The notes: generated from the sequence alone by a model not told the origin. Counted from the first letter of the stretch, positions 35,985 through 46,564 are shown. The stretch: DNA of 64,000 nt from an uncultured Rikenellaceae bacterium (GCA_944326815.1 CALVFI010000001.1:62001-126000), one strand, 5' to 3'. Numbers and translations: made by a program.

Positions 35985-36022
35985 AAAAAGGGCGCATCTT
36001 ATAAACAAGATGCGCCCTTTTT
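35985..36022. terminator. Bidirectional rho-independent terminator between metK and the DUF4468 gene
   Basis: AAAAAGGGCGCATCTT (35985-36000) and its exact complement (36007-36022) flank a 6-nt loop. The A-run and T-run at the outer ends allow termination on both strands. Confidence 0.9.
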
Positions 36023-36078
36023 ATTAATATCTTTTTTAATCTCCCATATCTAAGCTTACAACAACCCAAAACATTGGT

Positions 36079-36657
36079 TTAGTTCTTCATCGCAGTTTCA
36101 AATTCTGCAAAACTATCTTCTACCAATTTTTTTGTATCACGGACAAGAACAAAATTAGGATAGTCATAACCCGACCCTAATTTCCCTTTCAATCTACAAG
36201 CTTCGTCATAATCACGATAATAAGATCCTATCCACTTCCATTGATCGTGTTGATGTAACTTCACCCGATTAAGCGTTATCACTACACGGCAAGCATTGTC
36301 TACAACATTAATCATAAAATGATATTCTAATCTTCCTCTTGCTATTCTCACACCATCCTCTCCCCACAGATTTCCTGTATAGGCGCCCAAACTAATCACT
36401 CGATCGTTATTTTCCGTTTGGATTTTACTCATATCACCAGCCTTCTGTTTTGCTTTCACATAGGCCAATGCACGGTCAAAGATTTCTTGAGAACTCATAT
36501 TATCCAATCTACAATAACGAGTGAAAACAACCTCATCTCCATCCGTCACCTCCCATACTTTCTCGATCAAGACTTTGCTGTCATCACCATTATTGTCCCC
36601 TGCCCATACGCCATAGCTGCATACAAGCATCAACATTAAAATAGCTAACCGTTTCAT
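36079..36657 (-). CDS. DUF4468 domain exported protein of unknown function
   Basis: A 192-residue protein with a signal peptide (MKRLAILMLMLVCSYGVWA). Its single domain fits DUF4468: a first strand KVLIEKVWEV, SSQEIFDRALAYVKAK, then a beta-rich part GRLEYHFMINVVDNACRVVITLNRVKLHQ, matching the TBP-like fold of this family. No catalytic motif is visible. Members are widespread in Bacteroidota as exported proteins of unknown role. It is a single gene convergent with metK and divergent from htrA. I assign no function. Confidence 0.72.
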   Translation of the reverse strand: MKRLAILMLMLVCSYGVWAGDNNGDDSKVLIEKVWEVTDGDEVVFTRYCRLDNMSSQEIFDRALAYVKAKQKAGDMSKIQTENNDRVISLGAYTGNLWGEDGVRIARGRLEYHFMINVVDNACRVVITLNRVKLHQHDQWKWIGSYYRDYDEACRLKGKLGSGYDYPNFVLVRDTKKLVEDSFAEFETAMKN

Positions 36658-36899
36658 AACTAAAACCTTAAATTATCTATATCGTATATATACCCTAATT
36701 TATCTTAATTTCCAAATTATCCTCAATAAAATGTTATCGTACATTTCATACAATATTTTCAGAAGCATGTCGTTAGTTAATTGCTTGCAGATAACCTGCA
36801 GATTAACATAGAAACAGAATCAACTAAACAACTGTATTTTTGACCGAATTCTACCTTTTTGCACTATTATTGAACAAAAACCTTTAAATCGATAATTTT

Positions 36900-38384
36900 A
36901 TGAAAAGGAATCTCTTTTTTCTGAGCATCGTAGGCGCATCCATCCTGGCTGCAGGCGTGACGGCTTACGGCGTTAGCAAGTTGAGTGCACCGAAACCGGC
37001 CCCATCCGTAATGGGGTTCGCATCGTCGAGTGTAGGCAACCATTTCACATCTTACCAAAAAGATAATTATCCCGACCTGACCTATGCAGCAGAGAATGCA
37101 GTGAAGGCGGTTGTCAATATCGAAAAGATCGAGGAGGTCAAAACATCATCCGTTTTCGGAAGCGGCGGATTCGATTTTTTTGATTTCTTCGGCATTCCAC
37201 AAGGTCATGGATACCAACAAGAATCGGTTCCCCAGGAACGTCGCTCGGGCGGCTCGGGCGTAATCATCAGCCCTGACGGCTATATCGTAACCAACAACCA
37301 TGTAATCGAAAACGCTTCGAAACTAAAGGTTAAGTTGAACGACAACCGGACGTTCGATGCCAAGATTATCGGTGCTGACCCCACTACGGACGTGGCCCTC
37401 ATCAAAATAGAGGGTGAGGATCTTCCGACCCTCGCTTTTGGTAACTCGGACAACCTACGGCTGGGTGAGTGGGTGCTGGCCATCGGTAGCCCGTTCGACC
37501 TCTCATCAACCGTAACGGCAGGCATCGTAAGTGCCAAAGCACGTGATCTTGCAGTAATTCCGAGTCAGTTCCGCATCGAATCGTTCATCCAGACCGATGC
37601 AGCCGTCAATCCAGGTAACAGTGGAGGAGCCCTGGTCAACACGAAAGGCGAACTGGTAGGCATTAACACAGTGATCAAATCGCCGACTGGGAGTTATGCC
37701 GGCTATTCGTTTGCAGTACCAAGTTCAATCGTCAGAAAAGTGGTCGTCGACCTAAAAGAGTATGGCGTAGTTCAACGTGCGATGCTCGGCATTACGTTCC
37801 AGGAGATCAACGACGGGTATATCTACAATCAAGATAATTCTCAAGAAGAGGTTGCCGAAAAGAACGGGCTCTATGTCGTAGGCGTCGATCCAGAAGGAGG
37901 TGCAGCAGCTGCCGGCATCAAGGAAGGCGACATCATTACCAAAATCAACGACATTCAGGTTCAGGCTTCATCTGCTCTGACTGAGGAAGTTGCACGGCAT
38001 CGTCCCAATGACAAAGTAACTATTACCGTAAAAAGAGACGGTAAGGTGAAACAATTCGAGGTGATTTTGCGTAATAAGGCTGGTAAAACGGAATTGCTCA
38101 AGAAGGATTATGTCGATGTGATAGAATCTCTCGGCGGACAGTTCGGCGAGATCAATGACAAAGCCAAGAAAGAGTTCAAGATCGACGGCGGCGTTCAGGT
38201 ATTGAAGGTCAATGAAGGCGGAATTCTCCAGAAATTGGGAGTACGAAGCGGGTTTATCATCACCCAAATCAATAATCGGCCTATAACCTCGATCAACGAT
38301 ATTTCGCGCATATCGTCGAAAATTTCCTCCATCGAAGGGGTTTACCCCAACGGGCATTGGATACGATATAGTCCGACATTGTAA
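36900..38384 (+). CDS. HtrA/DegP family periplasmic serine protease
   Basis: A 494-residue Do-type protease with an N-terminal signal or anchor segment (FFLSIVGASILAAGVTAYGV). The trypsin-like domain (~residues 60-275) carries the catalytic triad His134 (TNNHVIENA), Asp164 (TTDVALIKIE) and Ser241 (NPGNSGGAL). Two PDZ domains follow, the first at ~285-385 (AAAGIKEGDIITKIND) and the second at ~415-485 (ILQKLGVRSGFIITQINN). It degrades or refolds misfolded envelope proteins. It is 65 bp upstream of rpoD with a hairpin between them. The extreme C-terminus, GHWIRYSPTL, is unusual but may simply be lineage-specific. Confidence 0.93.
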   Translation: MKRNLFFLSIVGASILAAGVTAYGVSKLSAPKPAPSVMGFASSSVGNHFTSYQKDNYPDLTYAAENAVKAVVNIEKIEEVKTSSVFGSGGFDFFDFFGIPQGHGYQQESVPQERRSGGSGVIISPDGYIVTNNHVIENASKLKVKLNDNRTFDAKIIGADPTTDVALIKIEGEDLPTLAFGNSDNLRLGEWVLAIGSPFDLSSTVTAGIVSAKARDLAVIPSQFRIESFIQTDAAVNPGNSGGALVNTKGELVGINTVIKSPTGSYAGYSFAVPSSIVRKVVVDLKEYGVVQRAMLGITFQEINDGYIYNQDNSQEEVAEKNGLYVVGVDPEGGAAAAGIKEGDIITKINDIQVQASSALTEEVARHRPNDKVTITVKRDGKVKQFEVILRNKAGKTELLKKDYVDVIESLGGQFGEINDKAKKEFKIDGGVQVLKVNEGGILQKLGVRSGFIITQINNRPITSINDISRISSKISSIEGVYPNGHWIRYSPTL

Positions 38385-38389
38385 CACAT

Positions 38390-38424
38390 ACGAGCCCCGG
38401 TTCCAAAATCAAACCGGGGCTCGT
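38390..38424 (+). terminator. Strong hairpin between htrA and rpoD, without a clear U-tract
   Basis: ACGAGCCCCGGTT (38390-38402) pairs with AACCGGGGCTCGT (38412-38424), a 13-bp GC-rich stem. It is followed by TCAAAATAA rather than a T-run, so it may be a weak terminator or an RNA-stability element; no separate rpoD promoter is evident in the 65-bp gap. Confidence 0.5.
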
Positions 38425-38449
38425 TCAAAATAAACAGTCAGGTTAAAGA

Positions 38450-39310
38450 ATGAGACAGCTAAAAATCACCAAGTCCATTACCAATCGGGAAAGCGCGTCG
38501 CTGGACAAGTACCTTCAGGAGATCGGTAAGGAGGATTTGATCACCGTAGAAGAAGAGGTCGAACTGGCCCAACGTATTCGCAAAGGCGATCAGGAAGCCC
38601 TCGAGAAGTTAACCAAAGCCAATCTACGGTTTGTGGTTTCCGTAGCCAAACAGTATCAGAATCAGGGATTGAGCCTGCCGGACCTTATCAACGAAGGCAA
38701 CCTTGGACTGATCAAGGCAGCGGAGAAATTCGACGAAACCCGAGGTTTCAAGTTCATATCGTACGCCGTGTGGTGGATTCGTCAATCGATTCTCCAGGCA
38801 TTGGCCGAACAATCGCGCATTGTCCGATTGCCGCTCAACCAGGTCGGTTCATTGAACAAGATCAACAAGGCATTCGCCCGCTTCGAACAAGAGCATGAGC
38901 GCACGCCTTCGCCGGAGGAGTTGGCATCAGCTCTCGATCTGCCGAAAGAAAAAGTGACAGACACACTGCGTGTTTCGGGCCGCCACGTATCGGTCGACGC
39001 TCCATTCGCCGACGGAGAGGACAACTCACTGCTGGATGTATTGGTGAATACCGACTCGCCCAATGCCGATCGCGGTCTGATCAATGAATCGCTCGGCACG
39101 GAAGTGGAACGTGCTTTGGCTACCCTGACCGAAAGGGAAAAAGATATTATCAAATACTTCTTCGGGATCGGATGCTCGGAGATGACCCTCGAAGAGATCG
39201 GAGAGAAGTTCGGTCTCACCCGCGAACGGGTTCGTCAAATCAAGGAAAAAGCCATCCGCCGGTTGCGTCACAGTTCCCGCAGCAAATTATTGAAATCCTA
39301 CCTGGGATAG
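38450..39310 (+). CDS. rpoD: Primary sigma factor RpoD (Bacteroidota type)
   Basis: A 286-residue sigma-70 protein with regions 1.2 to 4 and without the long N-terminal region 1.1 of proteobacterial RpoD, as usual for the primary sigma of Bacteroidota. Region 1.2 is [28 protein letters not shown]. Region 2 contains [25 protein letters not shown], region 3 [15 protein letters not shown], and region 4.2 the helix-turn-helix [27 protein letters not shown]. This factor recognises the -33/-7 promoters noted across this window. It is probably partly co-transcribed with htrA. Confidence 0.95.
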   Translation: MRQLKITKSITNRESASLDKYLQEIGKEDLITVEEEVELAQRIRKGDQEALEKLTKANLRFVVSVAKQYQNQGLSLPDLINEGNLGLIKAAEKFDETRGFKFISYAVWWIRQSILQALAEQSRIVRLPLNQVGSLNKINKAFARFEQEHERTPSPEELASALDLPKEKVTDTLRVSGRHVSVDAPFADGEDNSLLDVLVNTDSPNADRGLINESLGTEVERALATLTEREKDIIKYFFGIGCSEMTLEEIGEKFGLTRERVRQIKEKAIRRLRHSSRSKLLKSYLG

Positions 39311-39411
39311 TCAATTCGTCCGGACAGGAGGGGAGATGGTGAGGAAGAAAAGTAATGGAGACTGTTGAAAAACGATTCTATTGGCTTTCTGCCTCCAGAC
39401 GATTCCATACG

Positions 39412-39446
39412 AAAAGCGCTCTTATATGATATAAGAGCGCTTTTTT
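39412..39446. terminator. Bidirectional terminator between rpoD and the his operon
   Basis: AAAAGCGCTCTTATAT (39412-39427) and its complement (39429-39444) flank a single central base, with T-runs on both strands. It separates rpoD (+) from hisIE (-). Confidence 0.88.
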
Positions 39447-39476
39447 CATATATGTATATCCAACGATCCTATTTGG

Positions 39477-40091
39477 CTATTTATGCCGTTTGGCAAGTTC
39501 TTTCTCGAGATCAGCAATCGAACAACCGTTCGCTTCGAGCAACACCAGCAGATGATAAATCAGGTCCGATGCTTCGTAGATAAAATCCTCCCGATGTTGT
39601 GCAACCGCTTCGATCACCGTCTCGACAGCCTCCTCGCCTACTTTTTGGGCAATCTTATTTACGCCCTTCGTAAACAACCGCGTAGTATACGATCCCTCAG
39701 GCATATCCTGATGACGCTGCTGGATCACACTCTGAAGATAACGGATAAAGCCCTCCGTGTCTTCTCCGGCCGAGACGTCGGAGAAGCAGCTCTTCGCACC
39801 GGTATGGCACGTCGGCCCATGAGGTATGGCTCGGATCAACAACGTATCCTTGTCGCAATCGGCAGCAATCGAAACGATGTCGAGAAAGTTACCGCTCGTT
39901 TCACCTTTGGTCCAAAGGCGCTGTTTCGTACGGCTGAAGAAGGTCACACGTCCCTCTGCCACACTCTTTTCATAAGCCTCCCGGTTCATATAGCCGAGCA
40001 TCAGCACCTGTAAGGTGCGATCATCCTGAACGATCACAGGGATCAGTCCGTCGCTGTTTTTGGCAGCATCCAATTCATTGAAAGCGATCAT
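39477..40091 (-). CDS. hisIE: Bifunctional phosphoribosyl-AMP cyclohydrolase / phosphoribosyl-ATP pyrophosphatase
   Basis: A 204-residue fusion enzyme for steps 2 and 3 of histidine synthesis. The HisI domain (residues 1 to ~108) has MNREAYEKSVAEGRVTFFSRTKQRLWTKGETSGN and the metal-site cysteines in GPTCHTGAKSCF. The HisE domain (~112-204) has SYTTRLFTKGVNKIAQKVGEEAVETVIEAV. It is the last gene of the operon, 4 bp after hisF, and is followed by a terminator shared with rpoD. Confidence 0.96.
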   Translation of the reverse strand: MIAFNELDAAKNSDGLIPVIVQDDRTLQVLMLGYMNREAYEKSVAEGRVTFFSRTKQRLWTKGETSGNFLDIVSIAADCDKDTLLIRAIPHGPTCHTGAKSCFSDVSAGEDTEGFIRYLQSVIQQRHQDMPEGSYTTRLFTKGVNKIAQKVGEEAVETVIEAVAQHREDFIYEASDLIYHLLVLLEANGCSIADLEKELAKRHK

Positions 40092-40095
40092 AATC

Positions 40096-40851
40096 CTATA
40101 GTCTTACGTTTATATTCATCTTATGCAGTTCCCGCTTCAGAACGGGAATTGGAATTTCACCATAATGGAAAATACTGGCGGCTAAAGCTGCATCGGCTCT
40201 TCCCCGGGTCAAGACATCGGCAATGTCCTGCACAGAGCCGGCACCCCCCGAAGCGATCACAGGAATCGAAAGCAAATCCGCAAGCCGGGCAAAGGTTTCA
40301 CACGGATAACCGTTCTTCGTTCCGTCATGATCCATCGAAGTAAAAAGAATCTCCCCGGCGCCCCGTTCCTGTGCCTCTCGAGCCCAGGTAAAAAGTTCGC
40401 GTTCCGAAGGTTTCTTCCCTCCGTTGGTCGTCACGACCCAACGTCCGTCGATCTGCTTGGCATCGATAGCCACCACAACGAACTGATTCCCATACTTGGC
40501 TGCAATCTCATCGATCAGCTCCGGACGCCGTACCGCCGCACTATTCACAGTCACCTTATCCGCCCCGGCACGCAACAACACCCCCGCATCCTCCAAAGAG
40601 GAGAGGCCACCACCTACTGTAAACGGGATATTGATATTCTCTGCAATACGGGTAACGAGTTCCGCAAAGGTTTTACGACCCTCATTCGTCGCACTGATAT
40701 CGAGATAGACTAGCTCGTCGGCACCCTCTTCAGCATATTTTCGCCCGAGTTCCACCGGATCGCCCACATCCTTCAGCCCCAAGAAATTGATTCCCTTGAC
40801 CGTTTTTCCGTCCTTAATATCGAGACAGGGTATTATTCGTTTTGCAAGCAT
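40096..40851 (-). CDS. hisF: Imidazole glycerol phosphate synthase cyclase subunit
   Basis: A 251-residue TIM-barrel enzyme that uses ammonia from HisH to form imidazole glycerol phosphate and AICAR. The two catalytic aspartates of the family are at the expected positions: Asp11 in [11 protein letters not shown] and Asp130 in VVAIDAK. Phosphate-binding loops [11 protein letters not shown] and [10 protein letters not shown] are present. Its start overlaps the hisA stop by 19 bp. It works as a heterodimer with the hisH product encoded two genes upstream. Confidence 0.97.
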   Translation of the reverse strand: MLAKRIIPCLDIKDGKTVKGINFLGLKDVGDPVELGRKYAEEGADELVYLDISATNEGRKTFAELVTRIAENINIPFTVGGGLSSLEDAGVLLRAGADKVTVNSAAVRRPELIDEIAAKYGNQFVVVAIDAKQIDGRWVVTTNGGKKPSERELFTWAREAQERGAGEILFTSMDHDGTKNGYPCETFARLADLLSIPVIASGGAGSVQDIADVLTRGRADAALAASIFHYGEIPIPVLKRELHKMNINVRL

Positions 40852-41561
40852 GTTTCAATCTGTTTCAAGGTTATACGTCCTTCATACAGGGCTTTGCCGA
40901 CAATCACGCTCCGCAGCCCCATCGCGTTCAACCGCAAGATATCTTCCATAGAACTAATGCCACCACTAACTATAATATTTATTACATTATACAGCCTTTG
41001 CAATCTCTCATACAGTGCAAAAGAGGGTCCCTGCAACATTCCGTCTTTGGAGATATCGGTACAGATCACCTGGGCAAGTCCATCCGGCACAAAATCCTCG
41101 ATCAACTGTTCCACCGTCCGTTGCGAACTCTGCAGCCATCCGTGTGTCGCAATGAATCCCTCCTTAATATCTGCCCCCAGAATGATATGAGCTGCACCGA
41201 ACTCCCGGAGCCAACCACGGAATGCCTCGGGATCCGACACGGCAATACTGCCGCAAATCGCACGATTGGCGCCACAGTCGAATACGGCTCGCAAAGACTC
41301 CGCGCTCTTGATACCACCACCGTATTGCACATCCATTCCTGTGCGTGAGACGACACGTTCCAGCACCGCCAGATTAACCGGAGCAGCCGCTTTCGCTCCG
41401 TCGAGATCGACCAGATGAAGACGCTTCAACCCGGCATCCCGGTAGCGCATCGCCACATCCGCCGGGTCCTTGAAATAGGTGGTTTTCTGTGCATAGTCAC
41501 CCTTGGTAAGACGTACGCACTCTCCGTCGATCACATCTATGGCAGGAATAATTTCAATCAT
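40833..41561 (-). CDS. hisA: ProFAR isomerase
   Basis: A 242-residue TIM barrel that performs the Amadori isomerisation of ProFAR to PRFAR. The catalytic pair is Asp9 ([19 protein letters not shown]) and Asp169 ([12 protein letters not shown]). [11 protein letters not shown] and [10 protein letters not shown] form the two phosphate sites. The gene overlaps hisH by 4 bp and hisF by 19 bp, showing translational coupling. Length and motifs are complete. Confidence 0.97.
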   Translation of the reverse strand: MIEIIPAIDVIDGECVRLTKGDYAQKTTYFKDPADVAMRYRDAGLKRLHLVDLDGAKAAAPVNLAVLERVVSRTGMDVQYGGGIKSAESLRAVFDCGANRAICGSIAVSDPEAFRGWLREFGAAHIILGADIKEGFIATHGWLQSSQRTVEQLIEDFVPDGLAQVICTDISKDGMLQGPSFALYERLQRLYNVINIIVSGGISSMEDILRLNAMGLRSVIVGKALYEGRITLKQIETCLQNE

Positions 41562-42169
41562 AACTCCAGAAAGTTTTTAAGTATACGTTCCCCCATCGCA
41601 CCGCTCTTTTCAGGATGGAATTGCGTCCCGAAGAAATAATCGCGCTGAAGCACAGCACTGAACGGCACACCGTAAGAGGTCACGGCCACGGTATCACCAC
41701 AAAGCGTCGGAGCATAGGAGTGCACATAATAGAGATAGGCTCCAGACTCCAGGCCATTGAACAAAGGCGATGGCCTAGCGGAAACACCCTCCGGCGCTCC
41801 GTCCCATTTCACTGTATCCCATCCCATGTGAGGAACCTTCAAAGCCTCTCCGCCCGGTAATTTGAGAACGTCCGCACCAAAAATACCCAGGCACTCCGCG
41901 TCTCCTTCCTCGCTCCGGCGGCACATCAACTGCATGCCAATACAGATCCCCAGTACCGGTTGGGTCAAAGTCGGGATCACCTCTGCCAATCCCCGTTCGC
42001 GCAACTTCGCCATGGCCGACGAAGCCTCTCCCACTCCGGGCAGAAGCACATGATCCGCTGAGCGAATCACCGCAGGATTGTCCGTAACGACGAATTCGCC
42101 CCCCAAACGTCGTAAAGCATTCTCCACCGATCGGAGGTTGCCCGTATCGTAATCAATGACCGCAATCAT
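41558..42169 (-). CDS. hisH: Imidazole glycerol phosphate synthase glutamine amidotransferase subunit
   Basis: A 203-residue class I glutamine amidotransferase that supplies ammonia to HisF. The nucleophile Cys76 lies in [11 protein letters not shown], and the catalytic His and Glu in [11 protein letters not shown]. The opening [18 protein letters not shown] and [11 protein letters not shown] are typical. The start overlaps the hisB stop by 4 bp. The separate hisH and hisF genes, with hisA between them, give the common bacterial order HAF. Confidence 0.97.
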   Translation of the reverse strand: MIAVIDYDTGNLRSVENALRRLGGEFVVTDNPAVIRSADHVLLPGVGEASSAMAKLRERGLAEVIPTLTQPVLGICIGMQLMCRRSEEGDAECLGIFGADVLKLPGGEALKVPHMGWDTVKWDGAPEGVSARPSPLFNGLESGAYLYYVHSYAPTLCGDTVAVTSYGVPFSAVLQRDYFFGTQFHPEKSGAMGERILKNFLEL

Positions 42170-43290
42170 AAGACCCCCTTGCTGCTCGGCAGCTCATAAG
42201 AAAAGACATTCCGTCGGATTGCCATACGCATGGCACGCGCAAATGCCTTGAAAATACCCTCTATCTTGTGATGTTCATTCTCTCCGCGTGCCGAGATGTG
42301 CAAATTGCACCGTGCCGCCTCGGCAAAACTTTTGAAGAAGTGACGGAACATCTCGGTCGGCACATCACCGACCCGTTCGCGGTGGAACTCCACGTCCCAC
42401 TCAAAATCAATCCGTCCTCCGAAATCGATCAACACCAATGCACGGGACTCATCCATCGGCAACGCATAACCATATCGCTCGATACCCCGTTTGGAACCGA
42501 GCGCGGCATATACCGCCTCGCCCAATACAATGGCAAGATCCTCCATCGTATGATGTTCATCCACTTCCAGGTCCCCATGGGCCACAGCCGTCAGACTCAC
42601 ACCCGCATGATGCACGATCTGGTCGAGCATATGATCAAGGAATTTGAGTCCCGAGTCGATTCGTGTCTCGCCCCGACCGTCCAAGTCGATCGACACCTTG
42701 ATCTGCGTCTCACGCGTATTGCGCTCCACCGTCGCACTCCGATCGTCCGCACGCAGAAACTCAGCGATGCGTTGCCAATCGTCGGTCACCAGCGCACAGA
42801 CCTCTTCCAGTCCGGCAGCCCTGACCGCATCCCATCCGGCCACCTCCGGAAGCAGCAGGATTGCCTTCGCTCCGAGATTCCGAGCCAGCATGACATCCGT
42901 CAATCGGTCGCCGATCACATACGATGCGGCCAAGTCATACGCTCCCTGCAAATATTTTCCGAACAACGCTGTTCCCGGTTTACGCGTCGGGGCAGCGTCC
43001 CGCTCAAAAGTACGATCTATCAGCTGATCGGCAAAATGGATTCCCTCTCCCGCCAACGTCCCGAGCATCTTATTATGCGCAGGCCAGAAAGTCTCTTCCG
43101 GGAAGCTCTCGGTACCCAAGCCATCCTGATTCGTGGCCAATACCAATTCGAAATCCAATCGGGCGATAGATGCCAGGGCTGTAATAGCCCCCGGGACAAA
43201 CTCCAGTTTTTCGAGGCTATCCACCTGATAATCGACCGGCGGCTCCACGATGATCGTACCGTCACGATCTATGAACAAAACTCTTTTCAT
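42166..43290 (-). CDS. hisB: Bifunctional histidinol-phosphatase / imidazoleglycerol-phosphate dehydratase
   Basis: A 374-residue fusion. The N-terminal HAD phosphatase domain (to ~residue 170) has the DxDxT motif FIDRDGT with nucleophile Asp8 and a later [16 protein letters not shown]. The C-terminal IGPD domain (~185-374) has [37 protein letters not shown] and [18 protein letters not shown] with its metal-binding histidines. It catalyses steps 6 and 8 of histidine synthesis. It overlaps hisC and hisH by 4 bp each. Confidence 0.97.
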   Translation of the reverse strand: MKRVLFIDRDGTIIVEPPVDYQVDSLEKLEFVPGAITALASIARLDFELVLATNQDGLGTESFPEETFWPAHNKMLGTLAGEGIHFADQLIDRTFERDAAPTRKPGTALFGKYLQGAYDLAASYVIGDRLTDVMLARNLGAKAILLLPEVAGWDAVRAAGLEEVCALVTDDWQRIAEFLRADDRSATVERNTRETQIKVSIDLDGRGETRIDSGLKFLDHMLDQIVHHAGVSLTAVAHGDLEVDEHHTMEDLAIVLGEAVYAALGSKRGIERYGYALPMDESRALVLIDFGGRIDFEWDVEFHRERVGDVPTEMFRHFFKSFAEAARCNLHISARGENEHHKIEGIFKAFARAMRMAIRRNVFSYELPSSKGVL

Positions 43291-44318
43291 CCTTTCATCT
43301 CTTTAAGTATCTCCAACGTCCGACGATTCTCCTCCGGCGTACCCACCGTAATACGCAGACACCCGGCACATCCGCGAATGCGGGAACGATCACGAACGAT
43401 AATACCTTCGGTAATCAACCGTTCATACACACCACGCGGATCATCCACCCGCACCAACAAGAAATTGGCATCCGAGGGATAAATGTGTCGAATCACCGGA
43501 CATCCGGCCAACTCTTTCTCCAGCCACTCCCGCTGGGCAACAATTTCTGTCACCTGAGGTGCAATATCCTCCGCCAAACGATCATATACCATTTTCTGCG
43601 TCACCACATTGATGTTGTAGGGATATTTCACGCGTGAAAAGGTGGCCACGACATCGGGTCGTGCAAATGCCAGTCCCAACCGCAATCCGGCCATGCCCCA
43701 TGCCTTGCTGAGCGTCTGGAGCAGAATCAGGTTGGGATATTTCGACAACTCAGACAAAAAGCCCGGCTGTCGGGCAAAATCGATATAGGCCTCATCGAGC
43801 ACCACCATTCCCGGGAACTCACGCAACAGCCGCACGATCTCCTCCCGCAGAAAACTATTGCCGCTCGGATTATTCGGCGAACAAAGGAACAGCAGTTTGG
43901 TATGGTCGTCTGCCGCAGCCAGCAACGCCTCTACATCCAAAGCAAAATCCTCTTTCAGAGGCACCTCGCGGAACTCCACATCATTCGTCGCCGCGGCCAC
44001 ACTATACATGCCATAAGTGGGTGCAATCGAGACCACATTGTCTATGCGAGGTTCGCAGAAGACACGATAGACCAGATCGATCGGCTCATCGCTTCCGTTT
44101 CCGATAAAGATATTTTCGACCGGCACGCCTTTAACTGCCGACACCCGCTCCTTCAGCCGTTTCTGATGAGGGTCGGGATAGCGGTTCACTCCATTTTCAT
44201 ATGGGTTTTCATTCGCATCGAGATAGATGCCCAACTCACCGCTATACTCATCTCGCGCCGTAGAATAGGGAGCGAGCGAACGGATATTTTTTCGAATCAG
44301 GGAAATCGGATCAATCAT
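43287..44318 (-). CDS. hisC: Histidinol-phosphate aminotransferase
   Basis: A 343-residue class I/II aminotransferase dependent on pyridoxal phosphate, which transfers the amino group from glutamate in step 7 of histidine synthesis. The Schiff-base lysine is Lys205 in [17 protein letters not shown]. Other sites are [27 protein letters not shown] and LDEAYIDFA. The start overlaps the hisD stop by 8 bp. A role on aromatic substrates is possible in principle but unlikely inside a complete his operon. Confidence 0.96.
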   Translation of the reverse strand: MIDPISLIRKNIRSLAPYSTARDEYSGELGIYLDANENPYENGVNRYPDPHQKRLKERVSAVKGVPVENIFIGNGSDEPIDLVYRVFCEPRIDNVVSIAPTYGMYSVAAATNDVEFREVPLKEDFALDVEALLAAADDHTKLLFLCSPNNPSGNSFLREEIVRLLREFPGMVVLDEAYIDFARQPGFLSELSKYPNLILLQTLSKAWGMAGLRLGLAFARPDVVATFSRVKYPYNINVVTQKMVYDRLAEDIAPQVTEIVAQREWLEKELAGCPVIRHIYPSDANFLLVRVDDPRGVYERLITEGIIVRDRSRIRGCAGCLRITVGTPEENRRTLEILKEMKG

Positions 44319-45603
44319 TTTTCATCGTATTTAAACGAACTTCAACCGCCTTCTTGTGCGCATCCAATCCTTCAGCACGTGCCATGGTTCGGATCGTATC
44401 GCCAAGCGACTGCAATCCCGCAGGAGACAACTCCTGAATTGTAACCTTTCTTACAAAACTATCTATATTCACACCACTGAATGCCTTCGCCCAACCGGAG
44501 GTAGGCAAGGTGTGATTCGTTCCGGAAGCATAATCTCCGGCGCTCTCCGGCGAATAGTTTCCTATAAAAATACTACCAGCAGCAGTAATCTGTGCAGCAG
44601 CCTCCCATGGATCGGTCAGTGAAATGATCAGATGCTCGGCAGCATATTCATTGGCAAAGGCGATCATTTCCGTCCGATCGTCCATGACCACCATACGGCC
44701 ATTCCCAAGCGCACGACGAGCAATCTCCCTGCGGGGCAACTGCGCCAACTGCTCCTCGAGATAATGGTTCACCCGATCGGCAAAAGCCCGCGAGTTTGTC
44801 ACCAGCAGAACCTGACTATCGGGTCCGTGTTCTGCCTGCGACAATAAATCGGCAGCGACAAATTCCGCCCGGGCCGACTCATCGGCCAGTACCATCACCT
44901 CCGAGGGCCCCGCCGGCATATCGATAGCCACCTGCGAGGTCGAGACCATCTGTTTGGCTTTGGTCACATATCGGTTCCCCGGGCCGAAAATCTTATCCAC
45001 ACGAGGAATAGTATGTGTTCCATATGCCATGGCCGCCACGGCCTGTGCACCTCCGACCTTGAAAATCCTCTTTATGCCACATAACGATGCAGCATAAAGA
45101 ATCTCCGGAGCAACACCCCCTTGTTTATTGGGCGGCGTACAGAGAATCGTCTCTCCACATCCGACCACCTGGGCCGGAATGGCCAACATCAGCACCGTCG
45201 AGAACAATGGAGCCGATCCCCCCGGAATATACAATCCGACTCGCCGAATCGGTATCGCCTTTTGCACACAACGAACCCCCGGCATTGTCTCCACATCGAC
45301 CACGGCCGGCAACTCTGCCGTATGGAACTTCCGAATATTCTCGGCAGCCAGAGCCAAAGCCTTTTTCAGTTCATCGCTTACCTGTTCAGCCGCCTCTTGA
45401 ATTTCAAGCTCGCTGACCATCAATGTATCGAGCATCACTCCATCGATCTCAGCTGACAAACGACGCAAAGCATCGTCGCCCTCGATCCGGACCTGATCGA
45501 CAATCCGCTCTACGCGTCCGGCAATCACCTGATCGTCGAACACCGCACGGCGCATCAGCGCCTCCCATTCCCTACGTTCGGGATTTACTACCACATCCAT
45601 CAC
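44311..45603 (-). CDS. hisD: Histidinol dehydrogenase
   Basis: A 430-residue zinc- and NAD-dependent enzyme that oxidises histidinol to histidine in two steps. The motif region GPGNRYVTKAKQMV, DMPAGPSEVMVLADESA, ADLLSQAEHGPDSQ and SAGDYASGTNHTLPTSGWA is complete, including the His and Glu of the catalytic site. The start overlaps the hisG stop by 4 bp. The first residues are MMD, so the second Met could equally be used. Confidence 0.97.
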   Translation of the reverse strand: MMDVVVNPERREWEALMRRAVFDDQVIAGRVERIVDQVRIEGDDALRRLSAEIDGVMLDTLMVSELEIQEAAEQVSDELKKALALAAENIRKFHTAELPAVVDVETMPGVRCVQKAIPIRRVGLYIPGGSAPLFSTVLMLAIPAQVVGCGETILCTPPNKQGGVAPEILYAASLCGIKRIFKVGGAQAVAAMAYGTHTIPRVDKIFGPGNRYVTKAKQMVSTSQVAIDMPAGPSEVMVLADESARAEFVAADLLSQAEHGPDSQVLLVTNSRAFADRVNHYLEEQLAQLPRREIARRALGNGRMVVMDDRTEMIAFANEYAAEHLIISLTDPWEAAAQITAAGSIFIGNYSPESAGDYASGTNHTLPTSGWAKAFSGVNIDSFVRKVTIQELSPAGLQSLGDTIRTMARAEGLDAHKKAVEVRLNTMKND

Positions 45604-46451
45604 AATATCATCTTTTCAAGCGCCAACACCAAAATATCCTCGGCTCCAATCGCTTTCAAAGCCTCGATTTTATCCCAAAGCTCATTCTCTTTAATCACCA
45701 CGTGGAGCGAGCACCAGCCCTCCTGCGCCAGGGGCAGAATCGTCGGACTTTTCATTCCCGGCAGGATCTTCACCGCATCGTCCACCCGATCGCACGGCAG
45801 ATTCATCAACATATACTTCATGCCGCGGCTACGTTCCACCGATTCGAAACGGAACATAAGTTGACTCACCACCTGACGTTTTTCCTCGGTCAGCTGTTTG
45901 TTTGCAATCAGCACGGCCTCCGAGAAAAGCACTTTCTCGACCTCTCGCAGGCCATTGGTTACCAACGTTCCGCCCGAGCTCACAATATCGAAGATTGCAT
46001 CGGCCATACCCACCGAGGGGGCTATCTCCACCGAACCAGCTATCTCATGAATCTCCGCCGTAATACCATTCTGTTCGAAGTAGCGCGTCAAAATCCGGGG
46101 ATAGGAGGTTGCCACACGTTTCCCATTGAACCAGGCCGGCGACGTATACTCTTCCGCTTTGGGAACTGCCAGCGACAAACGGCAATTACCGAAACCGAGA
46201 CGATGCACAATCTCCACATCGAACTGTTTCTCCTCCACTTCGTTGAGTCCTACAATCCCGATATCGGCAACACCCATCGACACGGCCTGCGGAATATCGT
46301 CATCGCGCAGATAAAGCACCTCAATCGGAAAATCTCCGGCACGCGCCAACAATTTCCGTTTACTCTCCTCGATCGAGATTCCCGCTTCGGCAAGCAAAGC
46401 GAGACTCTCTTCATTCAACCGGCCTTTCGCCTGGACTGCAATTCTAATCAT
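45600..46451 (-). CDS. hisG: ATP phosphoribosyltransferase (long form)
   Basis: A 283-residue enzyme for the first committed step of histidine synthesis. The catalytic core begins IRIAVQAKGRLNEESLALLAEAG and contains the PRPP loop EIAPSVGMADAIFDIVSSGGTL. The C-terminal ~75 residues (PTILPLAQEGWCSLHVVIKENELWDKIEAL) form the regulatory domain of the long HisG form, so histidine feedback without HisZ is expected. I chose the ATG at 46451; the TTG two codons upstream is less likely. It is the first structural gene after the his leader. Confidence 0.96.
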   Translation of the reverse strand: MIRIAVQAKGRLNEESLALLAEAGISIEESKRKLLARAGDFPIEVLYLRDDDIPQAVSMGVADIGIVGLNEVEEKQFDVEIVHRLGFGNCRLSLAVPKAEEYTSPAWFNGKRVATSYPRILTRYFEQNGITAEIHEIAGSVEIAPSVGMADAIFDIVSSGGTLVTNGLREVEKVLFSEAVLIANKQLTEEKRQVVSQLMFRFESVERSRGMKYMLMNLPCDRVDDAVKILPGMKSPTILPLAQEGWCSLHVVIKENELWDKIEALKAIGAEDILVLALEKMIL

Positions 46452-46492
46452 AATCAATATCTATTTAATTTTACCTATTTCTGATCCAATAT

Positions 46493-46525
46493 CAAAGAAG
46501 GGCTCACCTTCCGGTAAGCCCTTCT
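46493..46525 (-). terminator. his operon attenuator hairpin
   Basis: On the minus strand AGAAGGGCT pairs with AGCCCTTCT, with the stem extended inward past one mismatch (ACC/GGT). TTTGATATT follows. It lies between the histidine-rich leader peptide and hisG, the place expected for a transcription attenuator. Confidence 0.75.
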
Positions 46526-46564
46526 ATTATCTGTTGTGCAAACACACGACCATAACATCCCGAC

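Noticed and set aside
42268..43482. A 404-codon + strand frame across hisB and hisC
   Set aside because: It runs antisense across two overlapping, well-identified his genes; no family is recognisable.
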